Source: Devosia sp.
GTDB lineage: Bacteria > Pseudomonadota > Alphaproteobacteria > Rhizobiales > Devosiaceae
Reading direction: 5' to 3'
Assembly (NCBI RefSeq): GCF_028290435.1
Contig: NZ_JAQGJV010000036.1
Coordinates: forward strand, 1 to 64,000
DNA: 64,000 nucleotides
How positions within the stretch are numbered: position 1 is the stretch's first letter; the number at the start of each line of letters is the position of its first letter. The position numbers and the translations under genes were made by a program. The notes below the pieces were generated by a model. It did no database searches and had not been told where the DNA came from. It was given only the letters and a program-made list of their open reading frames with translations. Shown piece by piece: positions 55,011-63,797 of this stretch.

Positions 55011-57020
55011 CTAAACGTCCAGATCGTGCACAAAGGCGGCGTTCTCCTGGATGAAGTCGAAGCGTGCTTCGGGCTTGGTGCCCATCAGGCGATCCACACT
55101 ATAGGCGGTGCCCTCGGCGTCGCTGGTGATCTTGACCTGCAGCAGCGTGCGCGTCTTGGGCGACATTGTGGTTTCCCGCAGATGCGCAAACGGCATTTCG
55201 CCCAGGCCCTTGAAGCGGGTGATGTCGACCTTGCTCTTGCCGGTGAACTCGGTTTCCATCAGCTCGTCCTTGTGCGCGTCGTCGCGCGCGTAGAGGGTCT
55301 TGGGGCCCTGGCTGATGCGGTAGAGCGGCGGCAGGGCCAGGAACAGATGCCCGCCATCGATCAGCTTGGGCATTTCCTGGAAGAAGAACGTCATCAGCAG
55401 CGCGGCGATATGGGCGCCGTCGACATCGGCGTCGGTCATGATGATGATCTTGTCGTAGCGCAGATCGTCCTCGCGATAACGATCGCGTGTACCGCAGCCG
55501 AGCGCCTGGATCAGGTCGGAAATGAGCTGGCTGGCGGCCATCTTCTCGCGGCTGGCGCCGGCGACGTTGAGGATTTTGCCGCGCAAGGGCAGCACAGCCT
55601 GGCTGGCGCGGCTGCGGGCCTGCTTGGCGCTGCCACCGGCCGAGTCACCTTCGACGATGAACAGTTCTGCGCCTTGGGCTGCGCCCTGAGTGCAATCGGC
55701 CAGCTTGCCGGGCAGCCGCAGCTTGCGGGTGGCGCTGGCGCGATCGATTTCCTTGTCCTTCTTGCGGCGCAGGCGCTCCTCGGCGCGCTCGATCGCCCAA
55801 TCCATCAGCTTGCCGGCCTGGTTGGGGGAGGCGGCGAGCCAGTGGTCGAACGCGTCACGCAGGGCCGTATCGACGATGCGGGTGGCCTCGCCGGACGCAA
55901 GCTTGTCCTTGGTCTGGCCGACAAATTCGGGTTCGCGCACGAAGACGGAGAGCATGGCGCTGCAATGGGCGAACACGTCTTCGGCCGTCAGGATCGCGGC
56001 GGCCTTGTTCTTGGTCAGCTCGGCATAGCTCTTGAGACCGCGCAGGATCGCGGTGCGCAGGCCGGTTTCGTGGGTGCCGCCATCGGGAGTTGGGACGGTG
56101 TTGCAATAGGAGGACACGCCGCCATCGCCCAGGGTCCAGGCGATGGCCCATTCGGTGGCGCCATGGGTGCCGGGCTTGCCGCTTTGACCGGAGAAAATGT
56201 CGTCGACGATGCGGGTCTCGCCCTCGATGCGGGCGGTCATGAAATCGCGCAGGCCATCGGGATAGTGGAAGGTGGCGCGGGCAGGGCACTCGTCTGTGGC
56301 AAGGGCCTCGTCGCAGGACCAGCGCAGCTCGACGCCGCCGAACAGGTAGGCCTTGGCGCGGGTCATCTTGAACAGGCGCAGGGCCGAGAATTTCGCGGTA
56401 TCGCCGAAGATTTGCGGATCGGGATGGAAGCGTGTCGTGGTGCCGCGGCGGTTGTTCACGCGGCCCATCGGCTGGATGTCGCCGACCGGTTTGCCGCGCG
56501 AGAAGGCCAGCCGGTAAAGCTGCTGCTCGCGGGCGACTTCGACGATCATGTCATCGGAGAGGGCGTTGACGACCGAAATGCCGACGCCGTGTAGGCCGCC
56601 AGAGGTCTCATAGGCCTTGGAATCGAACTTGCCGCCGGCATGGAGCACGGTGTGGACGATTTCGAGCGTCGAGCGACCGGGGTATTTCGGGTGGTTCTCG
56701 ACGGGGATGCCGCGGCCGTTGTCGACGACGGTGATGTAGCCGTCTTCGCCGAGGTGGACTTCGATGCGGCTGGCATGGCCGGCAATGGCCTCGTCCATGG
56801 AATTGTCGATGACTTCGGCAAACAGGTGATGCAGCGCGTTAACGTCGGTGCCGCCGATATACATGCCGGGGCGGCGACGAACGGGCTCGAGGCCTTCGAG
56901 GACTTCGATATCGGCAGCCGAATAGCTGCCCGTGGTCGGCCCGGTGCGGGGCACTTCGGGCTTGGCCTTAGGGGCAGGGGGAGGGACTGCGGAACCGAAA
57001 AGGTCGTTGGCTTGCGACAT
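55011..57020 (-). CDS. parE: DNA topoisomerase IV subunit B
   Basis: 669 residues. The N-terminal GHKL ATPase shows EVIDNSMDEAIAGHA (ATP site), VVDNGRGIPVENHPKYPG and GGLHGVGISVVNALSDDM. The TOPRIM domain has ELFIVEGDSAGGSAKQARSR and MTDADVDGAHIAALLMTFFF. The C-terminus has ITRFKGLGEMPFAHLRETTM. ParE with ParC decatenates chromosomes. ParE rather than GyrB is chosen because of the length and the absence of the long TOPRIM insertion of GyrB; this call is a family-level judgement. No parC is in the window. Confidence 0.92.
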   Translation of the reverse strand: MSQANDLFGSAVPPPAPKAKPEVPRTGPTTGSYSAADIEVLEGLEPVRRRPGMYIGGTDVNALHHLFAEVIDNSMDEAIAGHASRIEVHLGEDGYITVVDNGRGIPVENHPKYPGRSTLEIVHTVLHAGGKFDSKAYETSGGLHGVGISVVNALSDDMIVEVAREQQLYRLAFSRGKPVGDIQPMGRVNNRRGTTTRFHPDPQIFGDTAKFSALRLFKMTRAKAYLFGGVELRWSCDEALATDECPARATFHYPDGLRDFMTARIEGETRIVDDIFSGQSGKPGTHGATEWAIAWTLGDGGVSSYCNTVPTPDGGTHETGLRTAILRGLKSYAELTKNKAAAILTAEDVFAHCSAMLSVFVREPEFVGQTKDKLASGEATRIVDTALRDAFDHWLAASPNQAGKLMDWAIERAEERLRRKKDKEIDRASATRKLRLPGKLADCTQGAAQGAELFIVEGDSAGGSAKQARSRASQAVLPLRGKILNVAGASREKMAASQLISDLIQALGCGTRDRYREDDLRYDKIIIMTDADVDGAHIAALLMTFFFQEMPKLIDGGHLFLALPPLYRISQGPKTLYARDDAHKDELMETEFTGKSKVDITRFKGLGEMPFAHLRETTMSPKTRTLLQVKITSDAEGTAYSVDRLMGTKPEARFDFIQENAAFVHDLDV

Positions 57021-57217
57021 TGATCATCCATGCTGGCGGGCGAATCAGCCCGATTGTCTTCTACCATATTCGCGCGAAACGGCGCCCCCGCCACGCCATC
57101 GCCGTCAACCTGAACAGTGGATGAACGGATAATTTCGCTGTGGTTCAACCGGCGCGTGCGATCTTAGCCGGCTGATGCGCACATCGTGCGTGCTGGGGGC
57201 CACGGGAGTTAGTCGAA

Positions 57218-57655
57218 ATGACCATGATGCCAGCCAAGTTCAAGTCCGTCATCCGCGCCGCGATCGTCGTCCTCGCCTTGGGCGGCAGCGCTATCGGGAC
57301 AATACCCGCGCAGGCGCAGCAGGGCCTGGCGTTCAGTTTCAACCTCAACGTTCCCGGCGGGCAAAGGGCCACGACCTTCGGTGGCGGCAACGGCTTTGGC
57401 CCACGTCGTCACGATAGCATCGGCCAGCGCTGCATGACCAATCGCGAAATCCGGCGCGGCATCGAGGCCAATGGCTACGAGCGGGTCGAAATCCGGAGCG
57501 ATCTGTCGCGGGATCGTGTTGAAGTGGCTGGACAGAACGGCAACTGGCTCTATTCGATGCGCGTTGATAAATGCAGTGGTGAAGTTGACCGGGTCCAGCG
57601 CATCCGCCGGGTGCAAGGCGGCGGTTTTGGCCTGCAGTTCAATTTCGGCAACTGA
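57218..57655 (+). CDS. Small secreted protein, paralogue A
   Basis: 145 residues. A signal peptide is visible at residues 10-34 (VIRAAIVVLALGGSAIGTIP, cleavage after AQA). The mature part is Gly/Phe-rich (FGGGNGFG) and has a C-terminal segment RCMTNREIRRGIEANGYERV, then DRVEVAGQNGNWLYSMRVDK and CSGEVDRVQRIR. It shares the pattern CMT-x2-IR-x3-I-x2-GY-x(8-12)-V-x5-G-x-Y/I, then C-S/T-G, with the next gene. The pattern resembles the PepSY-like small exported proteins of alphaproteobacteria, but I do not claim that family. Function is unknown. Confidence 0.8.
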   Translation: MTMMPAKFKSVIRAAIVVLALGGSAIGTIPAQAQQGLAFSFNLNVPGGQRATTFGGGNGFGPRRHDSIGQRCMTNREIRRGIEANGYERVEIRSDLSRDRVEVAGQNGNWLYSMRVDKCSGEVDRVQRIRRVQGGGFGLQFNFGN

Positions 57656-57681
57656 GCCACCACGGTGCGAGGATACGGACA

Positions 57682-58032
57682 ATGACGAACGACAGGATTC
57701 ACACCACGGTGCGAGCGATCGTGATCACGACGCTGCTGGGGCTGGGTGCGGTGGCGGCGCCGGCCATGGCGCAATCGCCGGGTTTTGGCTTCGGACCCGG
57801 TTTCGATGACCGGCCGGGCGATCGGTTCGATCCGCCGCTGCCGATGTGCATGACCGATAACCAGATCCGGCAGACCATTGCCGAATATGGCTACAGTCAT
57901 ATCTCGCTCAATGTGCCCAACGAAAAGCGGATTCAGGTGCGCGCGACGCTGGATGGCACCGTTTATCTGATAAAATTCAACTATTGCACTGGCCGTATCG
58001 AGGATCGGGACGCGTTGCGCCGCGCCCAGTAA
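57682..58032 (+). CDS. Small secreted protein, paralogue B
   Basis: 116 residues, starting 26 bases after paralogue A and preceded by GAGGA. Residues 8-31 form a signal peptide (VRAIVITTLLGLGAVAAPAM, cleavage after AMA). The mature domain has LPMCMTDNQIRQTIAEYGYS and then HISLNVPNEKRIQVRATLDG, TVYLIKFNYCTGRIEDRD. It repeats the arrangement of paralogue A with a shortened glycine-rich lead. Both have exactly two cysteines in the same relative places, which could form a disulfide in the periplasm. Confidence 0.8.
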   Translation: MTNDRIHTTVRAIVITTLLGLGAVAAPAMAQSPGFGFGPGFDDRPGDRFDPPLPMCMTDNQIRQTIAEYGYSHISLNVPNEKRIQVRATLDGTVYLIKFNYCTGRIEDRDALRRAQ

Positions 58033-58738
58033 TCCAGTTTGCAGACAGGTTGGTCCCAAGATGGGGCGCGATCTTTACCAAGCGTTTGCTTCTTGAAAGC
58101 ACTTTATTAAGCGCATCTCGGTATAAAAAACGCATACGGCCTGTGTTTGAGTAGCCGTATCCGAGCACCCGACGGAGCAGGTTGATGTATCACGCAACTC
58201 CGTCACGCTCATTGTGGACCGACAATTGGCTGCAAGCCGGATTTAGTAGTATTGCGTACCGGCTTGCCCATTTGTCATTTCACCGTCTGTTTGCAGTGAT
58301 GCTGGCGTCCATGGTTTTCTACTTCTGCTGAAAGACCGTCTGTAAATTCTACTCCGGCGGCCATCTGCTGTGATTTTCTGCGCTTCCGGTGCTCACGTAC
58401 ACAACGTACGCGGCGCTCCGGTTCTCGAAAACCACCGCATCTGACTCGCCAGAGCGAATTTCCAAACGGTCTTTACGTTGATCTTGCTGGCCATGCCGGT
58501 TATGGATTGGCCCATTCCAAATACCAGCACCAAGGGAGGGCCGCATGAGAGTTTGTTTCGCGCATCGTCAGCACGGCCCCGTTCTCGCCCTGTGGCTCAA
58601 GCTGCAGGGCTGACCGGAACTGGTTCGGACTTCATCCTAGTCTCATCCTTCTGGTTTGCCCGTCGTGGCGTTGCATAAGCAACGCTTGGGATCATGGCGC
58701 TCGATCACGGATCGCGCCGCACCAGAAAGACTTCGATC
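58033..58738. other. Gene-free region before the ABC-F gene
   Basis: About 700 bases. A frame on the minus strand (58349-58546) and others are open, but none has a good start and family match. The notable part is an inverted repeat at 58372-58434, listed separately. Promoter elements for the ABC-F gene must lie here. Confidence 0.5.
58372..58434. repeat. Imperfect inverted repeat around GTAC-N5-GTAC
   Basis: GATTTTCTGCGCTTCCGGTG with CTCACGTAC faces GTACGCGGCGCTCCGGTTCT with CGAAAACCAC. Reverse-complementing the second arm aligns GTTTTC...CCGG.GC.C.CGTAC with the first, with a 5-base centre (ACAAC). Around 28 bases per arm at roughly 65-70 percent identity. Confidence 0.55.
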
Positions 58739-60259
58739 ATGGGCTCCATCAGCCTTCGCAATGCCGGCCTCCTGGCCACCGATACCCTGTTTTCCAACCT
58801 GAATATCGTCGTCGGCGATGGCGACCGCGTCGGCCTAGTGGCCGGCAATGGCAATGGCAAGACGACCTTGCTGCGCGCCATGGCGGGGCTGGGGGAGCTG
58901 ACCTCCGGCGACATCGTGCGCTCGCGCGGCCTGCAGGTTGGCTATGTCGAGCAGGACATGCCCGCTGACACCTTCGAGCTGACGCTATATCAGGCGATCC
59001 TTGCGGCGCTGCCACCGGCGGACCGGGACAGCGATAGCTGGCGCGTCGATGTGGTGCTCGATGAGTTCGAGACGCCGGACGCCATGCGGCACCGGCTGAT
59101 CCGCGAACTGAGCGGCGGCTGGCAGCGGATCGGGCTGATTGCCCGCACCTGGGTATTGCAGCCCGATGCGCTGCTGCTCGACGAGCCCACCAATCATCTG
59201 GACCTCGGCAAGCTGATCCAGTTGGAAAACTGGATCAATCAGGCCGCCAAGAACATCCCGGTGGTGATTGCCAGCCACGACCGCCAGTTCCTCGATGCGA
59301 CGACCAACCGGACGCTGTTCCTGCGGCCCGGCGAGTCGCACTATTTCGCCTTGCCCTACAGCAAGGCGCGGGTGGCGCTGGACGAGGTCGATGTGGCCGC
59401 CGAGGCCAAGCGCGAAAAGGACTTCAAGGAAGTCGGACGCTTGCGCAAGCAGGCGGCCAAGCTGACCAATATCGGGATCAATTCTGGCAGCGACCTGCTG
59501 GTGGTCAAATCCAAGCAGTTGCGCGACCGGGCGGAGAAGCTGGAGAGCAGCGTGCTATCGCTGCACAAGGAGCGTTCGGGCGAAATCAGGCTGAGCAATA
59601 GCGGCACCCATGCGCGGGTGCTGGTAGCCATCGAAAACTGCGACGTGACGACGCCGACCGGGGTAAAACTGTTCCGCATCGACAAGCTGCATATTTTCCA
59701 GGGCGACCGGCTGGTCATCCTGGGGCGCAATGGCACGGGCAAGTCGCAGTTCATGGGCCTGATTCACCGCGCCATGCTGGGGCAGGCGGAGGAGGGCATC
59801 CGCATCAGCCCGTCGGTGGTGCCGGGCTATGTCGATCAGGGCATGTCGCAATTGCCGGTGAAGGGCTCGCCCATCGAGTTCATCACCTCCCGCTTCGACC
59901 AGGGCGACCAGCGCAGCCTCAGTCTGCTGGCTGCAGCGGGCTTTCCGCCGGAGAAGCAGGATCGGCCCATCAGCCAGCTCTCCTTCGGCCAGCGGGCACG
60001 GCTGGGGTTGCTGGCGCTACGCCTGAGCCAGCCGAACTTCTATCTGCTGGACGAGCCGACCAACCATGTCGACATCGCCGGGCAGGAGAAGCTGGAGGAG
60101 GAAATCCTCGCCCATGAGGCGACCTGCATCCTGGTGTCGCATGATCGCAGCTTCGTGCGGGCGCTGGGGAGCAGGTTTTTCGTGATCGATGGGCGACGGT
60201 TGAAAGAGGTCAACGGGCCGGAGCCGTTCTTCGCGCAGATGGCGGCGGAAGCCAGCTAG
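58739..60259 (+). CDS. ABC-F family ATP-binding protein
   Basis: 506 residues from ATG 58739 (MGSISLRNAGLLATDTLFSN). Two ABC domains in one chain without membrane segments. First: Walker A AGNGNGKTTLL, signature ELSGGWQRIGL, Walker B DALLLDEPTNHLDLG. Second: Walker A GRNGTGKSQFM, signature QLSFGQRARLGL, Walker B FYLLDEPTNHVDI. A charged helical linker (VAAEAKREKDFKEVGRLRKQ) lies between them. ABC-F proteins act on ribosomes and can rescue stalled or antibiotic-bound ribosomes, or regulate translation. The exact subgroup is not determined. An in-frame ATG at 58694 is also possible. Confidence 0.93.
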   Translation: MGSISLRNAGLLATDTLFSNLNIVVGDGDRVGLVAGNGNGKTTLLRAMAGLGELTSGDIVRSRGLQVGYVEQDMPADTFELTLYQAILAALPPADRDSDSWRVDVVLDEFETPDAMRHRLIRELSGGWQRIGLIARTWVLQPDALLLDEPTNHLDLGKLIQLENWINQAAKNIPVVIASHDRQFLDATTNRTLFLRPGESHYFALPYSKARVALDEVDVAAEAKREKDFKEVGRLRKQAAKLTNIGINSGSDLLVVKSKQLRDRAEKLESSVLSLHKERSGEIRLSNSGTHARVLVAIENCDVTTPTGVKLFRIDKLHIFQGDRLVILGRNGTGKSQFMGLIHRAMLGQAEEGIRISPSVVPGYVDQGMSQLPVKGSPIEFITSRFDQGDQRSLSLLAAAGFPPEKQDRPISQLSFGQRARLGLLALRLSQPNFYLLDEPTNHVDIAGQEKLEEEILAHEATCILVSHDRSFVRALGSRFFVIDGRRLKEVNGPEPFFAQMAAEAS

Positions 60260-60292
60260 AAGCGGCTGGACGACAATCATTGGACGAATTAG

Positions 60293-60313
60293 TCCTGTAC
60301 AGTTTGTACAGGA
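60293..60313. promoter_or_regulatory. Perfect palindrome TCCTGTACA-N3-TGTACAGGA
   Basis: TCCTGTACA GTT TGTACAGGA: 9-base arms, perfect dyad, 3-base centre, 34 bases after the ABC-F stop and 130 before the PilZ gene. The shape resembles TetR/AcrR-type operators. No T run follows, so a terminator is less likely. Confidence 0.6.
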
Positions 60314-60446
60314 TGGAAATTCCAATGTTACTTCGTACAGGCCGATAATAAGACCTCTCAGTAAGCTTAATAGACCCGAACAAACTCATTAAGGATTTCT
60401 CCGTATGCTTGGGTAATGACCATACCTGGCGAGGGGAGCCTGTGTT

Positions 60447-61103
60447 TTGGAAGCATATCAGCCATTCCTGATGTCCAAACTGGCCAGGCGCCAGGACGTT
60501 CGCTTTATCGGCGCGGTACCGGGGCGCTATACCCTGTCGGATCGCAAGATCAGCGATCCGTCCGATGTCGAGGTCTATGCGTGCCGGCTGTGCTCCATTT
60601 CCCCGCAAGCGGCCGTGGTTGAGGCGCCGGTGCGGGCTGAGCCGGGAGAGACCGTCGCGGCTTATTTCGAAGATTTCGGGATCATAAGAGCGAAGGCGAC
60701 GCGGCAATTGCCGACTGGCTTCGCCATGGAGCTGCTGCTGGATGATAACGAACGCGCCAAGCTGGCCGCACAGATCAAATGGCGCAAGCGCCAGGCGGTC
60801 AGCCGCGAGCCCGACAAGCGGGAATATCCGCGCATCCAGCCGCAGGAGCCCTGCACCCTGCTGACCCTGCCGGATGGCGGCCATGTGCCGTGCTTCGTCA
60901 TCGACATTTCCCAATCCGGCGCCGCTGTGTCGGCCGCCGTGCTTCCCGCCCGAGGCACGCCGGTGGCGGTAGGCGGTCTGATCGGGCGCGTGATCCGCCG
61001 GCTCGACGTTGGCTTTGCGGTGCAGTTCACCGAAATTCACGAGTTGAAACACCTAGAGCGCTCGCTGGCGCCCCCGGCAAAGGCGCTGAAAGAGGCAGTA
61101 TAA
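60447..61103 (+). CDS. Tandem PilZ-domain protein
   Basis: 218 residues starting at TTG 60447 with GAGGGGAG about 10 bases upstream; ATG 60471 is an alternative. The C-terminal PilZ domain is complete: KREYPRIQ (RxxxR motif) and DISQSGAA (D/NxSxxG motif), followed by strands to VGFAVQF. The N-terminal half is a second, diverged PilZ-like copy, with LARRQDVRFIG (RxxxR-like) and CRLCSISPQAAV (xSxS-like). PilZ proteins bind c-di-GMP, and the diguanylate cyclase at 51926 could be its source. There is no membrane segment. Role (motility, polysaccharide) is not determinable. Confidence 0.82.
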   Translation: MEAYQPFLMSKLARRQDVRFIGAVPGRYTLSDRKISDPSDVEVYACRLCSISPQAAVVEAPVRAEPGETVAAYFEDFGIIRAKATRQLPTGFAMELLLDDNERAKLAAQIKWRKRQAVSREPDKREYPRIQPQEPCTLLTLPDGGHVPCFVIDISQSGAAVSAAVLPARGTPVAVGGLIGRVIRRLDVGFAVQFTEIHELKHLERSLAPPAKALKEAV

Positions 61104-61205
61104 GACCGGCGGTGGTGCTGATGGCGGATTACGGACGCATCAGTCGTCTCTCTCCCCCTCGGGTGGTTGGGGCGATATCGAGGCCTGACTGATCGCTCAG
61201 GACAG

Positions 61206-61233
61206 AAAAAAAGGGCCCCGAAGGGCCCTTTTC
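61206..61233 (-). terminator. Intrinsic terminator of glnA
   Basis: On the minus strand: AAAAGGGCCCTTCGGGGCCC hairpin (GGGCCC / GGGCCC arms with a TTCGG-type tight loop), then a run of eight T. It follows the glnA stop by about 20 bases. An excellent terminator. Confidence 0.9.
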
Positions 61234-61252
61234 TAATTCATCCAACCGACCC

Positions 61253-62662
61253 TTAGGCCGAGTAATACATTTCGTATTCGACTGGGTGCGGGGTGTGCTC
61301 GAACTTGATCACTTCCGTCATCTTCAGCTCGATATAGCTGTCGATCTGGTCGTTCTCGAAAACGCCACCGGCGGTCAGGAACTCGCGGTCCTTGTCCAGG
61401 CTCTCAAGGGCTTCGCGCAGCGAACCGCAAACGGTCGGGATCTGACGGAGTTCTTCCTTGGGAAGGTCGTAGAGGTCCTTGTCCATCGGATCGCCGGGGT
61501 GGATCTTGTTCTTGATGCCATCGAGGCCGGCCATCAGCATGGCGGCAAAGCCGAGATAGGGGTTTGCCAGCGGATCGGGGAACCGGACTTCGACACGCTT
61601 GGCCTTCGGCGACTGGCCGAACGGAATACGGCAGGACGCCGAACGGTTGCGGGCCGAATAGGCCAGCAGCACAGGAGCTTCGAAGCCGGGAACCTGGCGC
61701 TTGTAGGAGTTGGTGGTCGGGTTGGTGAAGGCGTTGATGGCCTTGGCGTGCTTGATGATGCCGCCGATGTAGTAGAGGGCATCCATGCTGAGGCCGGCAT
61801 ACTGGTCACCCGCAAAGGTGTTCTTGCCGTCTTTCCAGATCGACTGGTGCACGTGCATGCCCGAACCGTTGTCGCCATAGACGGGCTTGGGCATGAAGGT
61901 TGCGGTCTTGCCATAGGCATTGGCAACCTGCTGGATCACGTACTTGTAGATCTGCACGCTATCGGCAGCTTTGATCATCGGGCAGTACTTGATGCCCAGT
62001 TCATGCTGTGCCGAGGCCACTTCGTGGTGGTGCTTTTCGATCGGCACGCCCATGGCGCCCATGGCTGCCAGCATTTCGCCGCGCATGTCCTGCGCAGTGT
62101 CCAGCGGCGGCACGGGGAAGTAGCCCTTCTTGAGGGCGATATGGTGGCCGTTATTGCCGGCTTCGTAGTCGGTGTCGTTGTTGATCGGCAGTTCCGAGCT
62201 GTCGACCGAGAAACCGACCTTGTAGGTGGTGTTGGAATAGCGGACGTCGTCGAAAATGAAGAATTCCGGCTCAGGTCCGAAATAGACGGCATCGCCCAGA
62301 CCCAATTCCTTGAGGTAGGCTTCGGCCTTCTTGGCCGTGGTGCGCGGGTCGCGCGAATAGGGCTGATAGGTCAGCGGCTCGAGAATGTCGCAGTTGATGG
62401 CGAGGGTCGAAGCGCCGAAGAAGGGGTCCATATAGGCCGAATCCGGATCGGGCATCAGCACCATGTCGGACTCGTTGATGGCCTTCCAGCCAGCGATCGA
62501 GGAACCGTCGAACATGGTGCCTTCCTCGAACAGGTCTTCATCGACCATGGTCTGATCGAAGGTGACGTGCTGCAGCTTGCCGCGCATGTCGGTGAAACGC
62601 AGATCCACATAAAGGATGTTCTCGTCCTTGATGCGCTTGAGGATATCGGCTCCGGTGGTCAT
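61253..62662 (-). CDS. glnA: Glutamine synthetase type I
   Basis: 469 residues. The enzyme joins ammonia and glutamate using ATP, the main nitrogen-assimilation step. Family features: the beta-Grasp domain [20 protein letters not shown], catalytic-region [15 protein letters not shown] and [15 protein letters not shown], the metal/ATP segment [40 protein letters not shown], and the adenylylation loop [17 protein letters not shown] with the conserved Tyr. Regulation by GlnE adenylylation is therefore expected. The gene follows glnB after 64 bases, as in other alphaproteobacteria. Confidence 0.98.
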   Translation of the reverse strand: MTTGADILKRIKDENILYVDLRFTDMRGKLQHVTFDQTMVDEDLFEEGTMFDGSSIAGWKAINESDMVLMPDPDSAYMDPFFGASTLAINCDILEPLTYQPYSRDPRTTAKKAEAYLKELGLGDAVYFGPEPEFFIFDDVRYSNTTYKVGFSVDSSELPINNDTDYEAGNNGHHIALKKGYFPVPPLDTAQDMRGEMLAAMGAMGVPIEKHHHEVASAQHELGIKYCPMIKAADSVQIYKYVIQQVANAYGKTATFMPKPVYGDNGSGMHVHQSIWKDGKNTFAGDQYAGLSMDALYYIGGIIKHAKAINAFTNPTTNSYKRQVPGFEAPVLLAYSARNRSASCRIPFGQSPKAKRVEVRFPDPLANPYLGFAAMLMAGLDGIKNKIHPGDPMDKDLYDLPKEELRQIPTVCGSLREALESLDKDREFLTAGGVFENDQIDSYIELKMTEVIKFEHTPHPVEYEMYYSA

Positions 62663-62726
62663 TGATTACCCCTGTAGGTTCGGATTCTTGTTGGTATTGC
62701 GGCGCGGCGTGTTCGAGGGGAGGACC

Positions 62727-63164
<438 letters not shown>

Positions 63165-63260
63165 TTAACAGGGTATGAGGATCACAAGCAGGGGGCTGGA
63201 CCCGATGCCGGTGATCATATTATGTGCAGTTTGCCCAATTAGTAAGCAGGAGAGCGCGTC

Positions 63261-63599
63261 ATGACGCCATTGGAAATCGTCGAAGAGCAGTTCGCTGCCT
63301 ATAATGCGCGCGATCTGGAGCGTTTCATGGCGTGTTTCGCCGATACGGTCCGCGCCATCCGCCTGCCGGACATGGTCACGACGCTGGATGGAAAAGCGGC
63401 CTATGCGGCATTCTATGCCAAGGAGCGCTTTGCCCATGAGGGCCTGCGGGCGGAACTGGTGAACCGCATCGCCTATGGAAACAAGGTCATCGACCATGAA
63501 CTGATCCACGGGCTGGGACCAGACCCTATCGAGACCGCGATCATGTTCGTGATCGAAGACGGGCTAATCGCCACCGCATTCGCTATTCCCGGCAAATAG
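63261..63599 (+). CDS. SnoaL/NTF2-like small protein
   Basis: 112 residues. The NTF2-like fold shows an N-terminal helical pair MTPLEIVEEQFAAYNARDLE and RFMACFADTVRAIRLPD, then GKAAYAAFYAKERFAHEGLR and the strands VIDHELIHGLGPDPIETAIM with EDGLIATAFAIPG. The YNARDLERFMACFAD block is the SnoaL-like signature, whose members include isomerases, cyclases and small-molecule-binding proteins. Substrate unknown. AGGAGAG precedes the ATG. It stands between glnB (divergent) and tRNA-Leu. Confidence 0.85.
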   Translation: MTPLEIVEEQFAAYNARDLERFMACFADTVRAIRLPDMVTTLDGKAAYAAFYAKERFAHEGLRAELVNRIAYGNKVIDHELIHGLGPDPIETAIMFVIEDGLIATAFAIPGK

Positions 63600-63666
63600 C
63601 AACGCAGCCTTTGACTGGCCCATAAACTTAGGCTAGACCCACGCGCAACCCGGCCAGCGGGCATTT

Positions 63667-63751
63667 GCGGGTGTGGCGGAACTGGTAGACGCACTGGATT
63701 TAGGTTCCAGCGCCGCAAGGCGTGGAGGTTCGAGTCCTCTCACCCGCACCA
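63667..63751 (+). tRNA. tRNA-Leu (anticodon UAG)
   Basis: 85 nucleotides including encoded CCA. The acceptor arm GCGGGTG pairs with CACCCGC before ACCA. The D arm contains TGGTAGACG; the anticodon arm is CTGGA-TTTAGGT-TCCAG with anticodon TAG. A long variable arm (CGCCGCAAGGCG) shows a class II tRNA, and the T arm has GGTTCGAGTCC. Long variable arm plus TAG identifies leucine. It lies just before tig. Confidence 0.97.
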
Positions 63752-63797
63752 AAAACACCGCCGGCCTCAGGACACGAACAATACGGGATTGAACCGA

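Noticed and set aside
55026-56594. 522-codon frame antisense to parE
   Set aside because: Codon shadow; parE motifs lie on the other strand.
58349-58546. 65-codon minus-strand frame over the inverted repeat
   Set aside because: Reads plausibly at its end but has no ribosome binding site and the palindrome itself can produce such a frame; kept only as part of a finding.
61286-62665. 459-codon frame antisense to glnA
   Set aside because: Codon shadow of glnA; no family features.
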